This document shows positions 56,550-64,000 of a DNA stretch of 64,000 bases, one piece after another. Within the stretch, counting starts at the first letter, position 1. Each line of letters begins with the position of its first letter. The DNA comes from Thiomicrospira sp. ALE5 (lineage in GTDB: Bacteria; Pseudomonadota; Gammaproteobacteria; Thiomicrospirales; Thiomicrospiraceae): positions 1 to 64,000 of the forward strand of contig NZ_FOYY01000006.1 of NCBI RefSeq assembly GCF_900112445.1, written 5' to 3'. Made by a program: the position numbers and the translations under genes. The notes below the pieces were generated by a model. The model searched no databases and was not told the origin of the DNA. It saw nothing but the letters and a program-made list of their open reading frames with translations.

Positions 56550-57827
56550 ATGATGGCTGATAAGTCTAAACCAAAACCCATGCTGCCTTGGTTTGCGCCG
56601 CCTGCGCCGCGAGCTTGGCCCACTACGCCGCACTTGCTGGTGATTGGCGCGGGTTTAGCCGGCAGTGCGGTAGCACAGGTGATGGCCAAAGCGGGCTGGC
56701 AGGTGACGGTTGTGGATCAAGCCGAACAACCCGCGCAAGCGGCATCGGGTAATTTAGCCGGTCTGGTGCATCCATTGCTCACCGCTGATTGGAATATTCG
56801 CAGTCAGTTTTATTGGCAAGGTTTGCAAGCAACCTGGCGCTGGGTAGCCGATTGGGTGGAGCAGGGTCAGGTCATCGGTGATTTATCTGGTTTACGTCAG
56901 GTGTTTAAGGATAGTGATGATGCCGAGAAACTGACGCAATTACTCGGACGACTGAACCTGCCCTGTGAGTGGGTTAGTGTGGAGGCGGCATTGAGTGCTA
57001 ACCAACCAGCAGGCCTGGTGTATCGGCAAGCGGGTTGGTTGAGTCCACCGTCATTAGTGCAGCGTGCGTTGGATCACCCTTCGATTCGGTTTCAAGGTGG
57101 GTTAGAGGTAGATGGACTGGTTTGGCATGACTCTTCGCAACAATGGCATATCCCTAGTGGCGCTACGACTTTAAATGCCGATGCAGTGGTCATTGCCACG
57201 GGCGCCTTGTCGCGGCTTAACCAGGCCTGGCAACTGCCCATCCGACCGCTTAAAGGTCAAGTAAGTTATATGCATCAACAGGATTGTGCTTATCCCTTAA
57301 CCGGTGCCATGGCCCATCAGGGTTACACTACCCCGCCAGTAAACGGCTATTGGGTGACGGGGGCGACTTTTGAAGCACCGGATGTGTCGCAAACGACCTC
57401 CTTGGCCTCGCATCAACGCAATGCCGAAAAACTGGCGGCGGTGATACCGGACTGGGTGCCGCCAGCGGTCAACTTGTGGCAGGGTCGTGTGGGCTTTCGG
57501 CCTACTACAGCAGATCATCTACCCATTATTGGTGCCTTACCTGATGCGGATTGGGTTGAGCAAGCCTATTTATCGCAACCGCATAATAAAGCCCTATTTC
57601 AATATCCTGCGCAACGCTATCATCCGGCTTTGTGGGTATCGCAAGGGCATGGCGCAAGGGGGTTAATGTCAGTGTGGTGGGCGGCCGAGCGTATTCGTGA
57701 TCAGATACTGGGTATTACACCTGCGACCGCTGATGCTGAGATGAATAGGTTGGATGCAGCGGTGCATCCGGGGCGTTTTAGGTTGCGGCCTTGGCGCAAA
57801 GGTCAACTATTAGGACACACACTATGA
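56550..57827 (+). CDS. mnmC: MnmC oxidoreductase domain (FAD-dependent cmnm5s2U34 demodification), stand-alone
   Basis: 425 residues corresponding only to the C-terminal FAD domain of the usual bifunctional MnmC. Seen: the dinucleotide loop VIGAGLAGSAVA, SGNLAGLVHPLLTADWN, GVVIATG (as ADAVVIATGA), RPLKGQVSYM and GRVGFRPTTADHLPIIG. It would remove the carboxymethyl group to give nm5s2U34; the methylase half is absent here and may lie elsewhere. The lipoprotein gene begins in its stop codon. Confidence 0.87.
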   Translation: MMADKSKPKPMLPWFAPPAPRAWPTTPHLLVIGAGLAGSAVAQVMAKAGWQVTVVDQAEQPAQAASGNLAGLVHPLLTADWNIRSQFYWQGLQATWRWVADWVEQGQVIGDLSGLRQVFKDSDDAEKLTQLLGRLNLPCEWVSVEAALSANQPAGLVYRQAGWLSPPSLVQRALDHPSIRFQGGLEVDGLVWHDSSQQWHIPSGATTLNADAVVIATGALSRLNQAWQLPIRPLKGQVSYMHQQDCAYPLTGAMAHQGYTTPPVNGYWVTGATFEAPDVSQTTSLASHQRNAEKLAAVIPDWVPPAVNLWQGRVGFRPTTADHLPIIGALPDADWVEQAYLSQPHNKALFQYPAQRYHPALWVSQGHGARGLMSVWWAAERIRDQILGITPATADAEMNRLDAAVHPGRFRLRPWRKGQLLGHTL

Positions 57828-59455
57828 GGGTCGCTATGAAGGGCGTATTGTTGATGCTGGCAGTGCTGCTATTGCATGGCTGTGCTAGCTATAAACAACA
57901 AACTGAGCCAGCCAGACAAGCCTTGCTTGTGCAAGATTGGGCGCTGGCAGAACAGGCCTTGGTGCGTGATTTAGATGGACAGCGGCGTGAAAAAATTCTG
58001 CTGAATTTAGAACTTGGTATGCTGCGCCACTTGGCCAGCGATTATCAAGCCAGTCATCTGTTATTTGAGCAAGCCAAAACCGATGCAGAGCTGGCCCAAA
58101 CCACCTCGCTAACCGAAGAGTTGCGCGTACTGATGACCAGTCCACGACAACGCATGTATCGTCCGCAAACCTTTGAGCGTTTGTTTATTGAATATATCCA
58201 AACGCTAAATTTCCTTGCCTTGAGCGAAGCAGCGGTCACGTCTGATGAACAGCGACAAGCGTTAATCGATGCGCGTGTTATGGCGCGTCAAATGGAAGTG
58301 CAGCTGAATGATTTAGCCGCGCAAGTGCTGGATTTTCAGGCCGCCGCCGAGCAGCGCGAAACGCCTTTTTATCGTCTGCTGGCGATTTTACGTTTGTTGA
58401 ATGGCGACTTGTTCGATCGTAGTGAGTATGTGTTGCGAGATAATGCTTGGCTGCGCTATGTCACCGGCATGGTCTATGAGCAGCGAGGCGAGTGGTCACC
58501 GGCGCGGGTGGCCTATCAACAGGCCGCCCAGCTATACGAGCAGGGCTACAGTGAGCAAATGGGTTTAAGCGAACAGGCGGCACAGCAGGCCTGGTTTGAT
58601 ACTTTGCGTATGATGAAGCGTTTAGGTCAATCGGATTGGCCAAAGCTAGCCGAACAAAAACTATCAACCGAGCAGCAAGCGCTTCTCCAGGCCTGGCAAA
58701 CGGACTGGGTTGAACTCGTGCAGGTGGTTCATCAAGGCTGGATTCCGCAACGAGGTGAAATGAATGCGATGTTGATTGTGAGCCATCGCACCCAGAATAT
58801 GGAAGTCTATCCGATTATCCTTGCTGCAGGCGATGAAGGGCTGGCGCAGTCAATATGGTTTTATTTGATGTACACCGATAAAGGCCTTGCTCGTTTGGCA
58901 CTCAATATTTATCAAGATGGCTTACGCGGCATAGTGCGCGGTGCGGTTGGCAGTAAAACGCTATTTTTAGGACCGATTTGGCCGCAAGTGCAAGCGGTGG
59001 GCTTAGATCGTGCTGCGCAAACCCCCTTACGGGTGACGATTCCCTATTATGATTTATTGGCCTGGCCGCAGCCAGTTCAACCTAACTTGAGGGTGAATGA
59101 TCAAGCCTTATCGGCTGTGATGATGGATGCACCTGCCGTGCAGGCGGTGTATGCGCAATTACTCGCGGCAAATGAAGATTTTTATGCCGCCTTGGCGCGT
59201 GCCATGATTAAACGTTTAGGCGTGCAGGCCGTAACCCAAGACAATGCCTTGTTGCGCTTGCTGGGCGATTTAGCAACATCGGCAACTGAAGCGGCTGAAA
59301 CACGAAACTGGCAAACCTTGCCGGCTTATATTCATCTGCACCGTCAATGGGTGGAACCAGGCAAACTTAGCTGGATTGATCCGCAGGGACAAGCTCAGCA
59401 AGGTAATTTTGCACCGGGTGAACGTATTTGGTTGCCGGTAACGCGTCTGCAATAA
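57824..59455 (+). CDS. COG3014-like TPR-type lipoprotein
   Basis: 543 residues. A signal peptide with a lipobox LLHGC (Cys20) is followed by ASYKQQTEPARQALL, typical for COG3014 lipoproteins that precede lpoB genes. The middle is helical and TPR-like (LVRDLDGQRREKILLNLELGMLRHL). The C-terminal half is less clear. ATG 57824 overlaps the mnmC stop (ATGA); ATG 57836 is an alternative with a GAGGG site. Role probably in the envelope with LpoB; the mechanism is unknown. Confidence 0.75.
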   Translation: MRVAMKGVLLMLAVLLLHGCASYKQQTEPARQALLVQDWALAEQALVRDLDGQRREKILLNLELGMLRHLASDYQASHLLFEQAKTDAELAQTTSLTEELRVLMTSPRQRMYRPQTFERLFIEYIQTLNFLALSEAAVTSDEQRQALIDARVMARQMEVQLNDLAAQVLDFQAAAEQRETPFYRLLAILRLLNGDLFDRSEYVLRDNAWLRYVTGMVYEQRGEWSPARVAYQQAAQLYEQGYSEQMGLSEQAAQQAWFDTLRMMKRLGQSDWPKLAEQKLSTEQQALLQAWQTDWVELVQVVHQGWIPQRGEMNAMLIVSHRTQNMEVYPIILAAGDEGLAQSIWFYLMYTDKGLARLALNIYQDGLRGIVRGAVGSKTLFLGPIWPQVQAVGLDRAAQTPLRVTIPYYDLLAWPQPVQPNLRVNDQALSAVMMDAPAVQAVYAQLLAANEDFYAALARAMIKRLGVQAVTQDNALLRLLGDLATSATEAAETRNWQTLPAYIHLHRQWVEPGKLSWIDPQGQAQQGNFAPGERIWLPVTRLQ

Positions 59456-59542
59456 AAGCGTGAAAATGAGAAGGATTTGCAGGTAAAGCAAATAAATATT
59501 GGTAAAATGCATCAACTTAAATACCTTTGTGGAGGTTGTAAA

Positions 59543-60175
59543 ATGAAACAGACAATATCATGGTCACCCCTTAGCCGAGCAGGCCTGTTGATGGGTGTGT
59601 TAGCGCTAGGACTAGGCATTCAGGGTTGTGCTGGAACCAAGGTTGAACGCGTTGATGCGGCAGAAGAAATTGCGCTGACCGATCAGTGGAATGCGACCGA
59701 TTCGCGCCTCGTCGCGGATTCAATGATTGATGACATGCTCAGTTTTCCGTGGATAGAGCGTTTTCAATCTGAAACGGGTCAAGTTCGTCCGGTGGTGATT
59801 ATTCAAACTGTTGATAATCGTACACATCAACAGATTCCAGTAGAGACATTTATTAACGATTTACGACGTGCTGGGATTCGATCAGGTCGAGTTGATTTTG
59901 TTGCAGCGGCAGATCAGCGTGGTGAGGTTCGTGAAGAGCGTGCTGCTCAACAAGAATTTTCGCGGCCTGATACGGTGACACCATTTGGTGAGGAAATTGG
60001 CGCTGATTTTGCTTTAAGTGGCACAATTACCTCGATTGTTGATCAATTAAATAATCGTCGGGTGACTTTTTATCAAACAGATTTAGTATTAATAGACTTA
60101 AAGACTAACCGTCAAGTATGGGCAGGTCAAAATAAAATTCAAAAAATACAACAACGTTCAAGGTTTGGACTGTAA
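59543..60175 (+). CDS. lpoB: LpoB-family penicillin-binding protein activator
   Basis: 210 residues. Lipoprotein with lipobox GIQGC. The mature domain has the LpoB fold motifs VRPVVIIQTVDNRTHQQIPVETF, GADFALSGTITSIVDQ and LVLIDLKTNRQVWAGQ. Outer-membrane LpoB reaches through the wall to stimulate PBP1B-type synthases; the one in this window (10.5 kb) is of PBP1A type. GGAGG at 59531-59535 supports ATG 59543 over the longer open frame from 59477. Confidence 0.92.
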   Translation: MKQTISWSPLSRAGLLMGVLALGLGIQGCAGTKVERVDAAEEIALTDQWNATDSRLVADSMIDDMLSFPWIERFQSETGQVRPVVIIQTVDNRTHQQIPVETFINDLRRAGIRSGRVDFVAAADQRGEVREERAAQQEFSRPDTVTPFGEEIGADFALSGTITSIVDQLNNRRVTFYQTDLVLIDLKTNRQVWAGQNKIQKIQQRSRFGL

Positions 60176-60373
60176 ATGTTCTTTATTAAAACACTCGTTT
60201 GGTTGCTATTAATTGCCCTGTGGATTGTTGCCATTTTATTGGACTGGGGGCCGGTTCGAGATTACTCGATTATCGCGCTTGAGTCGCTGACTGGCTGGGT
60301 TGAACAGTTAAGTCACTTTGGTGATTGGTTAACATCACAAGCGGAACAAGCACAACAAGACGCAAGCCAGTAG
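60176..60373 (+). CDS. Small single-helix protein after lpoB
   Basis: 65 residues. The ATG directly follows the lpoB stop codon, so it is coupled. One membrane helix lies at about residues 3-23 (FIKTLVWLLLIALWIVAILL), then an amphipathic Trp-containing part and a Gln-rich end. It may anchor or modulate the LpoB/COG3014 set; no known family is recognised. Confidence 0.65.
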   Translation: MFFIKTLVWLLLIALWIVAILLDWGPVRDYSIIALESLTGWVEQLSHFGDWLTSQAEQAQQDASQ

Positions 60374-60411
60374 CTATTGCCATTAATATAAAATTAAATA
60401 GGAGTCAATTT

Positions 60412-60990
60412 ATGAAAAAAACACTTCAAGCACTTGTTGCATCAGCATTGGTCGGTGCAAGTTTACCTGTTGTCGCACAAGGTGGTGAAATGGGCGTTAA
60501 TGTCCAGCTCGCCAATGATTCGGCTAAATTTGGCTTTTTCAGCAGTGATCTATGGATGCAAGAGACCTATCGTTTTGACTTAGGTTATCAATACAACAGT
60601 GATAAAGATTATGTGGTGGATACATCGTTTGCTTATATTGGCAAAGGCGTGCTTGATGCTAATTTAGACCTAGGCGTTAAGGGCAAGTTTGCCTATGCGC
60701 AAGCAAAGGATATTGATAAGTTAGGCACGGGTGTGATGTTGGGTGTGCATGCTGCTTACTGGTTACCAACAGCAACGCCCAGCAACGTAACTTTAGAGTA
60801 TCTAGTTGCGCCAGATATTTTAGCTTTTAGTGATGCCGAGAACTTAAACGAGCTATCAGTGCGTGCAAATATTCGTTTATTGCGTAACCTTGAAGGGTTT
60901 GTAGGTTATCGTCGGTTTGAAGTGGAATACAAAGAAGCGAAAGTTAAGTTTGATGATGGCGCGCACATAGGTTTTGAATTAAGTTTTTAA
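60412..60990 (+). CDS. YfaZ-family outer membrane protein
   Basis: 192 residues. A signal peptide ends in VVAQGGE. The mature protein has alternating beta strands (VNVQLANDSAKFGFFSSDL, RFDLGYQYNSDKDYVVD) and ends in Phe (ELSF), as YfaZ-type barrels do. AGGAG at about 60400 fixes ATG 60412; the frame runs back to 60325. 38 bp after the small membrane gene. Confidence 0.8.
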   Translation: MKKTLQALVASALVGASLPVVAQGGEMGVNVQLANDSAKFGFFSSDLWMQETYRFDLGYQYNSDKDYVVDTSFAYIGKGVLDANLDLGVKGKFAYAQAKDIDKLGTGVMLGVHAAYWLPTATPSNVTLEYLVAPDILAFSDAENLNELSVRANIRLLRNLEGFVGYRRFEVEYKEAKVKFDDGAHIGFELSF

Positions 60991-61074
60991 TATTAGTATA
61001 ATCTAATGTTGTAGTTTTGATGGGGTGCTGTTGAAATGTCCCCACAAAATCCTTTGAACACAGAGGTTTAAAAT

Positions 61075-62397
61075 ATGTCATCTCTATCGGCTTTAAGCGG
61101 CATTAATCGCCGTAAGTTTTTATTGGGTGGTGCTGCAGCTATGGCCGCTGTTGCAGGTCTAGGTGCTATTCCTGCGCGTGCAGAACAATCCAATGCAAAG
61201 ATTGTTATTACTGGCGCGGGTGCGGCCGGTATTAGTATCGCTAATCGTTTGGCTAAAGCCTTACCTAATGCCAATATTACCATTATCGATCGTCGTGAAA
61301 CCCATTACTACTGGCCTGGTCTGACCCTGGTGGCTACCGGTGCTTGGGCCAAAAGCAAAGTATTGGATCGCAATGCCAGCTTTATGCCGTCTCGAGTCAA
61401 TTGGATTAAAGAAATGGCCGATGTGTATGAACCTGATAACAAACGGGTCATTACCGATACGGGTCGAGTGGTCGAGTATGATTTTCTGGTTGTTGCATCA
61501 GGTGTTGAATATAACTACGATGCAATCGAGGGTATGGATGTCAATGCGATTGGTCAGAATGGCTTGGCCAGCGTTTACAATAGCCCGGATGCGGCTGCGA
61601 AAACCTGGGATGCGATTCGCAAGTACAGCGTTGACGGGGGTAATGGCATTTTTACGCTACCCAGTACGCCGATTCGTTGTGCGGGTGCACCCTTAAAGAT
61701 GACCCTGCTTACCCTAGACCGTTTACAACAAAACGGCGGGGCAGATAAAGCGCAAATGAGTTTTTATTCAGCGTTAAATGGTGTCTTTGGTTTGCCTTGG
61801 TATAACGACTTCCTACTTAATCGTTTTGCAGAACATGACATGGATGTTAAATTCCGTCATGAGTTATCGGCTGTCGATATTGGTGCGCGCAAAGCGACCT
61901 TTACCCAAGAGGATGGTAATCAGTTCACAACAGAGTATGACTTGTTGCATGTTGTACCGCCCATGCGTGCACCTCGTTCGGTTCGTGAGTCTAATTTAGC
62001 TTGGACTGAGGGGAATATGGCTGCTGGTGGTTGGTTAGCCGTAGATCGTGATACTCTGCAGCATCTGACCTACCCAGAAGTGTTTGGTTGTGGTGATGTG
62101 AACGGTACGCCACGCGGTAAAACGGCCGCAACGGTAAAAATGTCGGTGCCCATTGTGGTGCAAAACCTCATTTCAGTGATTGCTGGAGAAGAGCCTGAAG
62201 CGACATTTGACGGTTATACCTCATGCCCGCTGTTAACACGTTTTGGTGCAGCCATGTTAATTGAGTTTGATTATGATGGAAACCTAACGCCAACCTATTC
62301 ATTTATTGACCCGAAAAAAGAATCGTGGTTTGCTTGGATTATGAAAGATCAAATGCTCAAGCCCACTTATTTGCAAATGTTAAAAGGGAATGTGTAA
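61075..62397 (+). CDS. Tat-exported sulfide:quinone oxidoreductase-like flavoprotein
   Basis: 440 residues. Tat signal (NRRKFLLGGAAAMAAVAG) with cleavage after ARA, residue 36. FAD-binding GAGAAGISIANRLA; second nucleotide region VVASGVEYNYDAI. Cys202 (TPIRCAGAPLK) and Cys384 (GYTSCPLLT) match the redox cysteines of SQR; the third SQR cysteine is missing. The periplasmic location also fits flavocytochrome c sulfide dehydrogenase, but no cytochrome subunit gene is next to it. Oxidation of sulfide to sulfur at the periplasmic face is the likely role. Confidence 0.85.
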   Translation: MSSLSALSGINRRKFLLGGAAAMAAVAGLGAIPARAEQSNAKIVITGAGAAGISIANRLAKALPNANITIIDRRETHYYWPGLTLVATGAWAKSKVLDRNASFMPSRVNWIKEMADVYEPDNKRVITDTGRVVEYDFLVVASGVEYNYDAIEGMDVNAIGQNGLASVYNSPDAAAKTWDAIRKYSVDGGNGIFTLPSTPIRCAGAPLKMTLLTLDRLQQNGGADKAQMSFYSALNGVFGLPWYNDFLLNRFAEHDMDVKFRHELSAVDIGARKATFTQEDGNQFTTEYDLLHVVPPMRAPRSVRESNLAWTEGNMAAGGWLAVDRDTLQHLTYPEVFGCGDVNGTPRGKTAATVKMSVPIVVQNLISVIAGEEPEATFDGYTSCPLLTRFGAAMLIEFDYDGNLTPTYSFIDPKKESWFAWIMKDQMLKPTYLQMLKGNV

Positions 62398-62403
62398 AGT
62401 GCT

Positions 62404-62742
62404 ATGGAAGGTTTAAGTTTAGGTTTTTATATGATGGTGGGTTATGCCCAAACGCATTGGTTGGTTATCGCGTTATTTATTCTGGGCGCCATTCTTTTAA
62501 ATGCGGCTTCGGTCATGAAGTTTGGTGGCCTCGTTAAGCAGTCGGCCTTGAAGCCCACGCTTATGGTGGGCTTGGCAATAGCTGTTGTGTTGTTCTTAGC
62601 TATTCCAACCCTTTCCGGTTCATCTTTTGCGTTTATGGCATATTGGCTAGATTGGGCACTACTAATATTTATGGCCGTGGGTTATGCAATCGCACTTTTG
62701 TTATGGGTGCATCCGATTGTACGTTTGGTTAAGGGCGTATAA
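62404..62742 (+). CDS. Small integral membrane protein in the SQR-like operon
   Basis: 112 residues with three to four hydrophobic segments (about 18-38, 50-68, 75-95 and 96-108). It starts 6 bp after the SQR-like gene, so the two form a unit ending at the terminator near 62800. It may anchor the periplasmic flavoprotein or pass electrons to quinone, by position only. Family not recognised. Confidence 0.65.
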   Translation: MEGLSLGFYMMVGYAQTHWLVIALFILGAILLNAASVMKFGGLVKQSALKPTLMVGLAIAVVLFLAIPTLSGSSFAFMAYWLDWALLIFMAVGYAIALLLWVHPIVRLVKGV

Positions 62743-62783
62743 GTAAGTGCATTAAGATTGTCTTATACTTTATGCTTATTTTG

Positions 62784-62807
62784 CGGCCACTGAATGTGGC
62801 CGTTTTT
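62784..62807 (+). terminator. Terminator of the SQR-like operon
   Basis: CGGCCAC (62784-62790) pairs with GTGGCCG (62796-62802), followed by five T. Confidence 0.87.
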
Positions 62808-62842
62808 GTATAGTAGTCTACTGGGTGAGTCAAGGAGTGGTG

Positions 62843-63604
62843 ATGGCCGGTATTGGTTTAGTCGTAATCGGTGATGAAATTCTATCCGGTAAGCGTCAGG
62901 ATCGTCATTTGGCAAACTTAGCGCGGCTATTAAAGCCGCGTGGGTTGACCCTGAACTGGGTGCGATTTATCGGGGATGATCCTGAGATTTTACGACATCA
63001 ACTTAGTCAAACCCTAGCCTCAGGCGATCAAGTATTTTGTTGTGGTGGTATTGGTGCGACGCCAGATGACCGTACCAGGCAATGTGCTGCCCAGGCGATG
63101 GGTTTGCCTTTGGAGGTGCATGAAGAAGGGCGAGGAATACTAGAAGAATTATTTGGCGAACAAGCCTACCCTAATCGGATCAAAATGGTTGAGTTTCCAC
63201 TCGGTGCGCAGTTAATTCCGAATGGTTTTAATGGCGTGCCTGGTTTTTACTTGCAACAGCACTATTTTATGCCTGGTTTTCCACAAATGGCTGAGCTCAT
63301 GATGGGCTGGGTGTTGGCTAACCCTTTAGCGGACTTGAGTGGGCGACATACTATTGAACGCGCTATTAGATTGATCGACGCGAGTGAAGCGGAGTGGATA
63401 GATTGGATGGTTGAACTTGAAACGGCGTATCCAAATGCGCGTATTTTTAGTCTGCCACATTTTGATCAGCAACGCCGACGTTCTATAGAAATGGGGGTAG
63501 AGGCAGGGCCAGAGATTGTAGAAAAGGTGATGAGCCTTTTAAAACAAGAAGCGAATCGGCGAAACCAAGCTTGGGAAGTGATCACAGAACGAGTGGATAC
63601 CTAA
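62843..63604 (+). CDS. CinA N-terminal domain-like molybdopterin-binding protein
   Basis: 253 residues. The MoCF fold appears as LVVIGDEILSGKRQDRH, then CCGGIGATPDDRTRQCAAQAM. The usual CinA C-terminal nicotinamide-deamidase domain is missing; a C-terminal extension of another kind follows. AAGGAG at 62832-62837 favours ATG 62843 over the GTG at 62825. Role in nucleotide or cofactor repair is presumed. The next gene begins in its stop codon. Confidence 0.8.
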   Translation: MAGIGLVVIGDEILSGKRQDRHLANLARLLKPRGLTLNWVRFIGDDPEILRHQLSQTLASGDQVFCCGGIGATPDDRTRQCAAQAMGLPLEVHEEGRGILEELFGEQAYPNRIKMVEFPLGAQLIPNGFNGVPGFYLQQHYFMPGFPQMAELMMGWVLANPLADLSGRHTIERAIRLIDASEAEWIDWMVELETAYPNARIFSLPHFDQQRRRSIEMGVEAGPEIVEKVMSLLKQEANRRNQAWEVITERVDT

Positions 63605-64000
63605 TGAGGCCAAAATCCTACGATGTGGTGATCATTGGGGCGGGTGCCGCAGGAATGTTTTGTGCCATTGAAGCGGGTTACCGGGGTCTAAATGTATTGT
63701 TGGTAGACCATGCGCCGAAGCCAGGTGCCAAGATTCGGATTTCTGGTGGCGGAAAATGTAACTTCACCAACCGTCGTGTTGAACCGAAGCACTTCATTTG
63801 CGCTAATCCGCACTTTGTTAAATCAGCCTTAGCACGCTATCAACCCGACCTATTTATTGAGCGACTAGAAAGGCATAATATTGCCTATGAAGAACGCGAT
63901 AACGGCCAGCTTTTTACGCTTGACGGTGCAGGCCAAATTATCGCCATGCTGCGCACAGAACTCGATTGGTCCGGTGTTGAGCTGCAGCTAAATTGTCATA
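63604..64000 (+). CDS. YhiN/HI0933-type NAD(P)/FAD-dependent oxidoreductase (3' end outside window)
   Basis: The first 132 residues are visible; the gene runs off the window. MRPKSYDVVIIGAGAAGMFCAIEAG is a dinucleotide-binding start; GAKIRISGGGKCNFTNRRVEP is the HI0933/YhiN signature. Family members are flavoproteins of uncertain function. The start codon overlaps the stop of the CinA-like gene (TAATG), so they are coupled. Confidence 0.85.
   Translation, partial: MRPKSYDVVIIGAGAAGMFCAIEAGYRGLNVLLVDHAPKPGAKIRISGGGKCNFTNRRVEPKHFICANPHFVKSALARYQPDLFIERLERHNIAYEERDNGQLFTLDGAGQIIAMLRTELDWSGVELQLNCH

Overview
The window looks like a chromosomal segment of a sulfur-oxidising gammaproteobacterium. 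The Thiomicrospira / Hydrogenovibrio / Thiomicrorhabdus group is my best guess, made from gene content and order, not from a marker gene. The main clues are soxCD, a Tat-exported sulfide:quinone-oxidoreductase-like flavoprotein, two YeeE/YedE permease halves next to a SulP anion transporter, a monomeric isocitrate dehydrogenase, and gammaproteobacterial housekeeping genes (rpoZ-spoT-ridA-recG-ubiC, typA, tmcA, lpoB, yfaZ). I see no rRNA, tRNA, CRISPR array, prophage or insertion sequence.

Layout. 0-5.4 kb: two type I-secreted RTX proteins. The first is cut by the window edge; the second is a short LapA-like protein with a retention module and a PAAG LapG-type site. Their 3' ends share a duplicated UTR and terminator. 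5.5-9.8 kb: an ovothiol cluster, ovoA-ovoB plus an SDR. 9.8-13.3 kb, minus strand: adk, PBP1a and a small membrane protein. 13.5-17.9 kb: rph-rdgB-hemW-asmA-like. 17.9-24.1 kb: a RhlE-type helicase, a PEBP-like periplasmic protein, two unknown membrane genes, pip and typA. 24.2-27.0 kb: sulfur and anion transport. 27.1-27.9 kb: a small basic ArfA-like gene whose terminator hairpin precedes its stop codon, then a YoeB toxin-antitoxin pair. 27.9-39.6 kb, minus strand: metH, a NalP-like lipoprotein subtilase, then ubiC, recG, ridA, spoT and rpoZ. 39.7-42.9 kb: mscS, a gamma-carbonic-anhydrase-family protein, aroE and hemB. 43.3-45.7 kb: soxCD. 45.9-51.7 kb: thrB, a PleD-like diguanylate cyclase, icd and pgm. 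51.7-54.2 kb: fre-like, xthA and purU. 54.2-57.8 kb: tmcA and a stand-alone MnmC oxidoreductase domain. 57.8-61.0 kb: an envelope cluster (COG3014-like lipoprotein, lpoB, a small membrane protein, a YfaZ-like porin). 61.0-62.7 kb: the SQR-like protein and a membrane partner. 62.8-64.0 kb: a CinA-N-like protein and a truncated YhiN/HI0933-type flavoprotein.

Most noteworthy signals: (1) the palindrome CAGGCCTG occurs about 44 times by hand count where about one is expected, in several reading frames and in two UTRs, like a highly iterated palindrome; (2) an ArfA-like gene with a built-in non-stop architecture at 27.1 kb; (3) a plus-strand structured RNA candidate at about 33.97-34.07 kb, with four mutually complementary arms and a strong terminator, antisense to the end of ubiC; (4) a compact LapA-like adhesin with its LapG-type site; (5) an ovothiol operon with an added SDR.
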